The position numbers were made by a program, and so were the translations under genes. A model generated the notes under the pieces. It was not told the DNA's origin and ran no database searches. It saw only the letters and a program-made list of their open reading frames with translations. 23,969 nt of DNA from Amoebophrya sp. AT5.2. Lineage: Eukaryota > Sar > Dinophyceae > Syndiniales > Amoebophryaceae. The DNA lies in assembly GCA_005223375.1 (NCBI GenBank), contig RXOD01004332.1, positions 1 to 23,969 of the forward strand. The letters are read 5' to 3'. Shown here in pieces: positions 7,995-16,100 of the stretch; the stretch's first letter is position 1, and each line of letters opens with the position of its first letter.

Positions 7995-10900
7995 TCACTC
8001 TACCATTCCTGCGGCGCATCTTCCGCCTTCTTTTTCTAGCCCGGCCAGGAAGCGGCGGAGCCTTTCCACCTGCAGTTCTGTCAGCAGCAATTTCGCCACA
8101 AAATACTCCCCGCACGCACTTACTTCCACCTCCTCACTGTCCTCCTCTGCGTCTTCACCGTTACTTCCACCTCGACCTCCGGACTCGAGGAACAGCCCCT
8201 CTTGGTGCAGAAAGGACGCGACGCGAGATGCGAACTTGATCTTGTACCGAAAGGTGGTGTGAGCGCAGCTGCGCGTTTCCGCGAGCTGGCCCTCAATAGT
8301 GTCGAGCAGCAGGTCGATGCCGTCTCCATGCAATGCGGAAATCGGAACCACAGCATGAGGTGGGTGGAAAATTTCATCTTTCGCTCGCGAGCAGGTGGAA
8401 GAAAGTTCCTCCTGCTCCTCAGCGGATGATGTCAATGACGATGTTGTCCCTTGCGCTAGGTTTTCTTGGAACCGCCGCAGCTCCGCGCCCACTCTGGCCA
8501 TTTCTGATTCCTCTACCAAGTCCAACTTGTTCCACACTTCGATCACGGGAACCCTCCCACCTTTCGCTTTAAAATATTTTTTCCCCGAAGAAGAAGATGA
8601 ACCAGACGCATAAGATTCTCCACCCGGCATCCCGGAAGACGAGGTTGTACAACTAGAAGACGAGTCGTCGAAGAAGCCCGCTCCCTCGAGCGTTTTCAGC
8701 ACGGTGTTCCTTTGCATCTCGCTGTTCACGTGCGATATGTCCCGCACGTGCAGGAGCACGTCGCACTCCAGCAGCTCCCCGACCGTGGTCTCGAAGGCCT
8801 CGAACAAGAAGTGCGGTAGGTTCTGCACGAAGCCTACGCTATCCGCGATCACCGCCTTTCTTTTCGTCTTCGGCAGCGTGATCTTCCGCAGCGTCGTGTC
8901 GAGCGTTTGGAAGAGCAAGTCCCGCGCCTTCAGGCGCTCCTCCTCCGCGAACTGCTTCTCCTTCGCCGTGTTGTCGAGCTTGAGCCGGTGCAGAAGCTCC
9001 GTTTTCCCCACGTTGGTGTAGCCGCACATGCCGATCGTGAACACGCCGCTTTCCTTCCGCGTCTTCCGCTGGTTCGCCTTCATCGCGTTCAAATTTTTCA
9101 GCTCGCGCTTGATCTTGCGCGTGTAGTTCGAAATTAGAGGAGGTTCGAAAAACTCAACCGACAGGGTCTAAGGCCGGCTTCCGATGGTCAGAGACCCTCT
9201 CAAATCTGTGTCCGTCGGTACCGGTTTGACGGGGGGTACGACGCGATGAACACTAGCAGGCAATACCTGGCGCGACCCTACAGGAAGAGAACCCGAAGAC
9301 GGCGACGGACTGACACTTCCAGAGAGCGAAACGCCTAGAGATATGACGGGTCGCAGCCTGCAACAAGTCTCAGTGTTGCCTCCGTCACAAACTCCCCCCG
9401 GGCAACCCCAACCCCTTTGAAGGGGTAAGTTATTTGACCAATCCCCGGCACCCCCTCCCCTTCCGGGGATCCTTAAGACAGACTGGCCAAGTCAAAGCCT
9501 CCAGTAGGGCCCCGTAGAATTGAGTTTTAGAAGATTTTTGAAGGTTCCTTAACGATAACAAAGTGTCTTCCGCGTCGGCCGCGTCCTCGGAGGAAATCTC
9601 GATCGCGGACTTCAGATGCCGCCCCCGATCGGTCTCGGTCTGGCCCATCCCCACCCTGCCCTGCTGCATCGCGCGGTCGGTCAGCTCCAGCACCGCTATG
9701 GTGGGACCAGCGATCGTAAGTGGGCCGCGAGTGCTGGTGAGTGAAGATATTTTTGGGGGGCTCGTCTTCGGGGTCGCCTCTAGCTATGTCCTCAGAAGAG
9801 GGCCGCACTAGGCGAGAAGGCGGCTTTCTGGGGTCGCGGTCGGGAGCAGGACCGGCACCGTGAAGCTGCCCACCCTACAGCTAACAATAAAACACCACCC
9901 TCTTTACTAAAGAGTCTTTAGTACTGTCTAGAAAGATAGAAGAAGGCGCCCTCTGTTGCCCTGCTTTCTTCAGGTTCAGGCTCTAGCTTTAGTAGAACTA
10001 GAGGGAGAGCCACTGTAGCTCCTGACTTTTTATGACCTTGCGCCGCGCCTCCGACTGGCTCGCTTCCCTTCCACCCCTGCAGTTTCTCCAAACAATGGGG
10101 CATCTCTGAAACGACCGCCCGGAGCTTCGCACCGGGCGGTTCAGAGCGCCTCGACGCAGAAGTCGCCACCTAGCGCAGTCTGCCACCCTCCAAGTGGGGA
10201 CCCACCGCCTAACACTTACCAGGTATCGCCACTTACCATCGCTGGTCTTCGGTTCATAACCGCGCGCAGCCGCATCTTGCTCCCCTTGCTCATCTTCGTT
10301 TTCACGAACTTGAGCTTGGCCATCGCCACCTGCAGCTTGCTCATCCGGCTCTGCGCCCGCGCTGCGAAAATCTCCAGCACCAGGCGGTTGCGGTCGCAGA
10401 CCTCCACGTACTGGGGGAAGTCGTCGCTGCGGCGTTCGTCGATCTCCTGGAACTGCTCCTGCTCCTGCTTCCGCACCTCCGCCTTCTCGTCGTTCACCGC
10501 CTGGCGTACCGCCTCCTCGCAGTACAGCTGCTGCGGCACGGTCAGGTTCGCGTTCACGTACACAATGTCCGGCATGGTCTTACGGACGTGCACCAAAAGC
10601 TTCTCCCAGGTGCTGATCGGGAAGAAGGAGTGCTGGTTGGGCTTGGCGACGCCAGGCATGCTCTTCGCGTGGCTCTCGCCGACGAAGACGAGGGCGGACT
10701 CGGCCCACTGGCGGCGAATGGAAGCGTATTCGGTCCAGGCAACCTCGTCGCAGTCAAACTCGGAATCGGACTGGTCGACGCTGCCGTTGTCGAGGTACCA
10801 CCCGTCGGGAAGCTGCAGCCCACGGTTGCGCCGCAAAGACTGGACGTGCGAAGCCTCTTGCGGTGCGATTCGGTTTGGGAGTTTATTGATGCATGTTGAT

Positions 10901-11537
10901 GGTTCGTCTTCGTTGTGAATTCGCGTATACATTTCAGCCCAGAACCTGGGTTTACTTAAAGTTATGAAGAAACTGTTTGAAGTTTTCGCCACAGTAAGCG
11001 TCGAGTATTCGTGTTCGTGTTGTCCTCAAGTCGACAATAACTTACTTCGTGAAGGAGCGCATACCTCACGACCTGCTACTACTAGTTGTACATCGGCGGC
11101 GCAGCAATCGATGAAGCAACACCTTCCAATTCCTTTTCGTTCCATCCGCCGCAGGGTATTTTCGGTCCCGGTAGAATGTCCCACTTCACGGCCCGGCAGA
11201 GTCCGATCCCCTCCTCCGCATCCGCGAGCAAGTGCTTGTTTTGGCAGTACTTCTCCACCACTGCTTCGTTTCTCTCTGCCTGCTCGAGAGCCTGCCGATT
11301 TCCCTTTTCGTATTCATCTTGGTCCACGGGCTTCAGCTCCGGCGCAAAGACCGGGTGGAAGATCAGAGCGCGCAGCTTTCTCCCGTGCAGCTTCGAAGCG
11401 AGGGTGTCGTCGTACAGCGAGCGGCGCTGCTGGACGTAGAAGTTGTGCGGGAACGCAATACGTGCACATACTCGTGGCCATCGAGCGCGAACCGAAACCG
11501 AATGAAGATACGAAGCGGGCACAACACGTGAACGCAT
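7995..11537 (-). CDS. HflX/GTPBP6-family ribosome-associated GTPase, probably mitochondrial (four exons)
   Basis: HflX/GTPBP6 GTPases bind the large ribosomal subunit and act in splitting or maturing ribosomes. Best model: exon 1 11537-11092, exon 2 10972-10237, exon 3 about 9684-9593, exon 4 about 9129-7995, near 800 residues. Exon 1 opens with an Arg-rich leader (MRSRVVPASYLHSVSVRARW) that looks like a mitochondrial transit peptide. Exon 2 has the N-terminal HflX domain with MPDIVYVNANLTVPQQ and DRNRLVLEIFAARAQSRMSK, then LQVAMAKLKF. Exon 3 holds GRVGMGQTETDRG, the counterpart of GxGETQxETDR. Exon 4 has the coiled linker (RKIKRELKNL) and the G domain: GYTNVGKT (G1), LFQTLDTT (G2 region), DSVGF (G3), NKLD (G4) and PISALHGDG (G5). 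A Ser-rich insert of about 40 residues separates G3 from G4. The tail FRYKIKFASRVASFLHQEG matches the HflX C-terminal domain. Borders of introns 1 and 2 are plausible GT-AG; intron 3 is unresolved. Confidence 0.82.
9130..9597 (-). other. Third HflX intron, without a clear GT-AG solution
   Basis: Protein homology demands a join between ETDRGRHLKSAIE in exon 3 and YTRKIKREL in exon 4. On the minus strand the word ATTTC occurs at both edges (9597-9593 and 9134-9130) in the same codon phase, and joining through it restores one frame (AIEISNYTRKIKREL). No GT-AG pair close to this point keeps the frame; a GA donor (GAG|GACG) with CAAG|A is one alternative. The interior contains several hairpins: AGGGTCT/AGACCCT (9163-9169 with 9192-9198), ACCCCT/AGGGGT (9411-9416 with 9421-9426) and ATCCCCGG/CCGGGGAT (9441-9448 with 9463-9470). 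Confidence 0.5.
9705..9743 (+). repeat. Inverted-repeat arm at the 3' end of HflX intron 2
   Basis: The first 19 bases, GACCAGCGATCGTAAGTGG, match the reverse complement of 10229-10247 at 18 of 19 positions. After a 4-base gap the match continues at 12 of 16 positions to 9743. On the minus strand this arm sits about 20 bases upstream of the likely exon 3 start (CTGGAG|CTGACC, 9684). Confidence 0.85.
9906..9922. repeat. Small perfect hairpin within HflX intron 2
   Basis: ACTAAAG (9906-9912) and CTTTAGT (9916-9922) form a 7-bp perfect stem with the 3-base loop AGT. It is one of several hairpins in this intron. Confidence 0.75.
10104..10146. repeat. Strong 15-bp hairpin within HflX intron 2
   Basis: CTCTGAA (10104-10110) pairs with TTCAGAG (10140-10146), and CCGCCCGG (10115-10122) pairs with CCGGGCGG (10132-10139). 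A 4-base bulge lies at 10111-10114 and the loop is 9 bases (10123-10131). The lower stem is mixed and the upper stem is all G and C, so the hairpin should be stable in RNA. It lies entirely in the intron, between the two inverted-repeat arms. No transcription-terminator role is implied, as this is a eukaryotic intron. Confidence 0.8.
10213..10247 (-). repeat. Inverted-repeat arm at the 5' end of HflX intron 2, containing the 5' splice site
   Basis: Read on the minus strand the arm begins GACCAGCGATGGTAAGTGG. The splice donor GATG|GTAAGT (exon end 10237, intron start 10236) lies inside it, so the arm straddles the exon-intron border. A second GGTAAGTG follows at 10220-10213. Its partner arm at 9705-9743 is in inverted orientation about 470 bp away. 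Confidence 0.85.
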
Positions 11538-12427
11538 AGTATTACCACGAGGAGAGGAACACCTCCATCAGGATCTTACACGCTGAAGTTTTCTACCGAT
11601 GTACTACTATGATCTTCGAGTCGCAGCCTTGTTCTTGGCGAGGTCTATATTTCTCTGGATGTTCAACTCGAACATTGATCACTCTCTGTCCTCTACTTCA
11701 TTCTGCCTTTTTCGGTCCCACCGAAAACTATTCTGTGCCCATGACAGCGCCGGCAAGACCGGCAGCGAACCTATCACGCACGACGAACACGTACACGAAA
11801 CTTGATTGCGGCGAGCGCATGCACTTTCTCTTTTGGCTTTTCAGCTTCTTCGTTTGTTCACAACCATTACCATTCTTATGATGAAGAAAATCATCCAGGA
11901 CAGCTGCCATTGCAAAGCGCGAGGAGCGTGCTGTATTGATTTAAGTACGCAAAAAAGTTCCCAAAAACGTGCATGCTCTAAAATAGAAAGTGTTGGATTC
12001 GGACTTCTTCTTCATTGTGTGTCAGGAAAAGGAGTTCGACTCAAATTTTTTTGCGAAATAAAAAGTCCGAGTGGGAGGAGGCAGTCTTCCACTTTCCTTT
12101 GCTTTTTCTCAGACCGGCATCTATCAATCCAATGCAAGGTGCGATTTATTTCTTTGGCGATGTATGAAGATTTTGGTCTTGGGCGCATTGTAATCGCGAT
12201 TCGACGCTCTGAAGGGAGAGGACATCTGCTGTCGGCGACATGCTCATGATATGTGGCGTGGTGGTCGCGATTTTCTTAAAAATCTATCAGGGACGCACGA
12301 CGACAATGTACTATAACACGCAATATTTTTTCCTTGTTCTGATGAATCCTCGTGTGCTGAGTTGAGTGATTCGTGGCCTCAAAATAAGGAAAAACTTCAT
12401 CTTCCTGTCATCATCGGCCTTCGTCGG
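11538..12427. other. Spacer upstream of the HflX gene
   Basis: About 890 bp lie between the coiled-coil gene stop and the HflX start. It is AT-richer than the genes. Plus-strand frames at 11599-11805, 11609-11881 and 11806-12249 show no domains and overlap each other. It should contain the HflX promoter, and an additional short upstream HflX exon cannot be excluded. I see no RNA gene or repeat here. Confidence 0.4.
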
Positions 12428-15128
12428 TCACTTCCCAATCTGTCCCTGTTCGAGGAAGCGCTGCCGGGTCGGGTAGCCACCTTTTTCCCGGTTTGAGGCT
12501 GTTCCGCGCTCCTCCATTTTCCCCGCACCGACCGCACTCGCTCCACTATTGATCCCACGACCTCCGAATGCGCTGATTCTTTGCCACAGGTTTTTCAGCT
12601 CCGTCCCCGCTCCCACCGCACTGCTCTGGCCCACTGGCCCGAGCGAAGCTTCTATGTTCCCTCCCGGCCCCCAGATCTTCTTCCTCGTTTCTGTCATTGT
12701 TTTTTCCAGGTAGTCCGTCCGCAGGTCTCCGAGTTTCCGGCGGTCCAGCACAAGCTTGTCCTGAATGTCCTGGGCACAAATCAGCCCTCTCTCCTTGAAG
12801 CTCTTGAGGCTCGCCACGTCCCGCTCCACCTTCGCCTTCTCCAGAGCAAGCTTCTCCTCGAGTTGCGAGAGGCGGGCAGGAAGGTTTTGCTCGGTGCTTT
12901 GCAGGATCAGGTTCACCTCCGAAACCAAATCCTGGTCTACCTGCGCCTGCTCGCGGAAACCCTGGTGGAAAGAAGGGGAGGAGTAGGAGCTTTCTTCATA
13001 CATTGGTCTCTGATTGCGGCCACATCGCTCTCGCTCAGCTATGGCACATAGGAGCGGATGTGAAATCAATTACAATTGTAGCGGATCATGAGAAATCAAT
13101 GTGTACCTCCGTCACTTTCTCGTTAAGCTGCCTTCTTCGTTCCAATTTCGTCTCCAGTTCGCTCGGCTGCGGCCCCACGCTCACTGAGCGGGGGTTGTTC
13201 GAGGACGGTTGTGTTCGTGGAGGCGCCCGGCGCGGCCGCTGTCCGATGCGGTTTCTCGGTTGCATGGCCGCGGTACGACTTGGAGAAGACCCACGAGGCA
13301 GACCTTGACTTCCAGTTCCGGGTACCGCACCACCTGGGCCGGGTACTTTCTCGTTTCTTGAATCTTCTGTGCCCGAGGAGAGCTGTAGCTTCTCCAAAGA
13401 TCGCAGCATGTCTTCGTCGCCAGCAGCTGCACTAATACCGCCACTACCAACTTCATCTCCTCCGTTATTCCCGCCGACGTCACCAGCATCTTCAGCTGCG
13501 TCTCCTTCCAACCGTCTCCGCGCATCTAGCATCTGTTTCAGTTCATCCTGCTGTCCGCTGAGGCGGGCTCCACTGGTGTCCCTCGATGCGGCGGAGCCAA
13601 CGCGATCGACGTCGAAACTACCCTTCCCCGTCCGGATCGCGTCTTGCCGCTTCGCCAGCTTTGTCTGCAGCTCGGCAACTACCCGACTTGATGCTTGAGG
13701 TTGCTTCTGCTGCTGTTTCGCCAGGGCAGATGCTTTCCGGCTTTCTGCGAGAGAAAGAGCAGAAGGATTTTTTTTCGATGCGGGTCGAAGACTCTTGCTG
13801 CCGGTCGAAAAAATAGTAGGACAGCAGCAGTTTCCGTCCGTGGCGGGGGTAGTCGTTGGGTTGCTGCTAGTGCTGCCGGCAGCTACTTGCGCTTGCGGCG
13901 ACGACCTAACATCGGCTGCAGTAGACGGCGCGCAAGTCGAGGGAGGTACACACGAAGAAAAGTCCGCAGCAGCTCCTCCAGTCGTGGTCCCGTCGTCCGC
14001 AACCTTCTCCTGTTCACCTCCAGTGTCCGCGAGGATTTTTAGCTTACTATCGAACTGTTCGCAAAGAGCGCGCAGTTGCGGATCCGAAGGCTCATCTCGT
14101 TGCCCGTCCTCTCTCCGCCCTTCACCTTGATGACCTTCGCGTTTGCCTTCCTCGCCGTTGTTACAAGAAGTTGTGACGAATTTGAGCTTGTAGTTGTGAA
14201 AGTAGAACGGGTCGTCCTCCTCCTCGGAAGATGGGGTGGCCTTTTGCGAGCTGAGGAGACTTTGGTTTTTCGAGCTTAGGATCGCTCGCTGCGTCGGGCC
14301 CATGCTGGTGGCGCGCTTCATGCTTCCGACGGTTTTCGAAGACGAGTCTCCGGCCTGTTGCGAGCCTGCGCAGCCTTGCGTCGCCTCCAGCCGGTTTTGC
14401 AGCACGATCTTCATTTCCGGCGGCAGCCCGCCCCCCAGCCCCTCGTTCTCGTCGACGCGTTTCTCGAACTCCGCAACCGTTGAGGGGCCGCCGTACATCT
14501 GGTTGCGGCGCGCCGTCGAAGACTGCCGGTTCCGGGCCGTACCAGATTGAGACAACTTCCGGCGCGCCGCCCCTTTGGTTTTCTCCTCTTGCTCGGCCAG
14601 CCATTTTGCGCGGTGGTGCCGCAGCTTCCTGGCAAAATCATCCAGCCGCTGCTGGCTCTCCAGCTTTTCCTGGAGGAGTAACTCCTGCATCGCGCGCGAA
14701 TGTCCATCCAGTGCAAGTCTGGACCGCTCTAACCGGGCCTCGATATCCGTATCCGAGCCAAGCTTGTTGCCCCCGCGGTCGTTGCTCGAGGTAAACTCCT
14801 TCCGGTCCTCGCCGTCCTGCATCGGCTCGTCCTCGGGGATGGCACCGTGCATGGAAAGCGAAGGCCCGGAAATCGAAGGAGAGGGGTCAACATTTTCTCC
14901 GTTTCCCAACGGCGTGGACGACGCCGTCGACGTGAGGCCGCCGTCGAAACCAACAAGGTCGAACCCCGTGTCGTCCTGGTCAGCTTCTTGAGCACCGGGC
15001 GTGACACATGCAGCGGGCGTGACACTAGACTCGTGAAGCAAGAACAGCGGGAGCGCGGCCGCAGCGGCTCCGAGTCGGCCGCGAAGACGAGGAGGAAGTC
15101 CTCGTTGCAGAAGTCTGAACAAAATCAT
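12428..15128 (-). CDS. Coiled-coil protein with repeated short helical motifs (two exons, 867 residues)
   Basis: Exon 1 (15128-13107) and exon 2 (13009-12428) join in phase 0 across a 97-bp intron with donor GAG|GTACAC and acceptor CAATCAG|AGACC, giving ...LNEKVTE-RPMYEESSYSS.... The start ATG is at 15126-15128. Residues 1-32 are hydrophobic and Arg-containing (LGAAAAALPLFLL), which could be a targeting sequence or signal anchor. Residues 128-188 form a charged helical region. A long low-complexity middle follows, carrying three copies of a short motif of the form E-L-x-x-x-L-x-x-R: ELQTKLAKRQ (about 485), ELKQMLDARRRL (about 528) and ELETKLERRRQL (about 656). Exon 2 residues about 690-795 are a continuous heptad-like helix (LPARLSQLEEKLALEKAKVE and onward), then a Gly/Ser-rich tail. 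I do not recognise the family; a cytoskeletal or scaffold role is only a guess from the coiled coils. Confidence 0.65.
13010..13106 (-). other. 97-bp intron with an internal duplication
   Basis: Borders GAG|GTACAC and CAG|AGACC keep the frame. The interior holds two near-copies of one word, at 13053-13070 and 13080-13100 (plus-strand AGCGGAT, a few differing bases, then GAAATCAAT), separated by the palindrome TACAATTGTA. An alternative acceptor, CCATAG|CTGAG, is out of phase with this donor. Confidence 0.6.
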
Positions 15129-16100
15129 GGCTGCGCCGTTTGTTGCGATGTTCGGTGTTGTATACTGGAACTTAAATGAACTACGTAGTTGTACAACAAG
15201 CAGCGCGAGTGCTTATTTCTAGGCGGACGTACGACAAAACTTCAAAAGCAAACCACTGAGTGCTGACGACCTGCTGTGCCTGCGCCTGTTGTTCGTGTGA
15301 GCGAAAATTGCGGTGCTGGGAGTTGGCGGCAGAGCAGATTGCGTTGCGTGGAGCTGGAAAGCAGCACGTAGAAGAAGAAGATGCGAATTGTTATACGTTA
15401 CTAAGAGCAGTAGTTTGGTTCCTCTGAATGCATGGAGGCTAAGGCCAACGCTGCGGCTGCAAATGAAGAAATAGAAAAAGACGAAGAATTGCAGATCACA
15501 AGGGTACTTTAGAAACATAAGGAACCTATGCGGTGGTAGTGCAGGAAGAGATCTACAGACAGCACGCCTTCTTGTGTTGAGCGCTTCTTGACAACCTTGA
15601 CGACGAGCACGAGGCGATCTTGAAACTGAAAGTGAAACGGATCAGGATGAAACGCATTTTCAACATCTGTACTTATCTGGTACGAGGAATCCTTCGAGTT
15701 CGGGTTCCTTCGAATCAACGAAAAGTCGAACAAGAACAGCCTGGGCATCCGCATCTCCGTGTCTCCCATGATCCGATGCCACCAGCCCATAAATCATTGC
15801 ACGAGCGTGGAAATCAAGCACACTTTTGAACCTTTTTCTTTGCGTCATGTCCGTGCTGCGTGTCTTACATATGTTTTGGGTCATGTGCGAGTGCGTGTTG
15901 TGGTCAAAATTCATATAGTATGCAACTTCTATACCTCATACATAAATTGATACAACCAGCAGCCGCAGGACGAGCCGCGGGAAATATCGTTCCCATTTTT
16001 TTCCATTATTCTCATGATATACATTTTTTATTTCTTCGGCTTCGCTAATATCACTACTGATTTAGGATTACTTTCGGTCAACTGGTCTGGTGCACTTCAT
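15129..16100. other. Spacer between the two coiled-coil genes
   Basis: About 970 bp without a supported gene. A minus-strand frame at 15790-15509 (93 codons) has a fairly protein-like hydrophobic/charged mix and could be a missed exon, but nothing ties it to a family or a neighbour. Frames at 15518-15219 and 15914-15660 overlap it or have poor composition. The stretch near 15850-16100 is AT-rich and probably holds the 3' flank of the 1195-residue gene. Confidence 0.4.

Noticed and set aside
9141..9155. tRNA B-box-like word GGTTCGAA
   Set aside because: No matching A box, acceptor stem or anticodon arm surrounds it, and it lies in the HflX intron.
9142..9532. Second inverted pair in HflX intron 3 (AAAACTCAA against TTGAGTTTT)
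   Set aside because: It is only about 9-10 bases, and the neighbouring GAACCT repeat is out of codon phase, so it cannot mark the intron borders.
9430..9592. HflX exon 3 extending to the stop at 9430
   Set aside because: After AIEISSED the sequence loses all similarity to HflX and runs into the hairpin-rich region; the linker must continue in exon 4.
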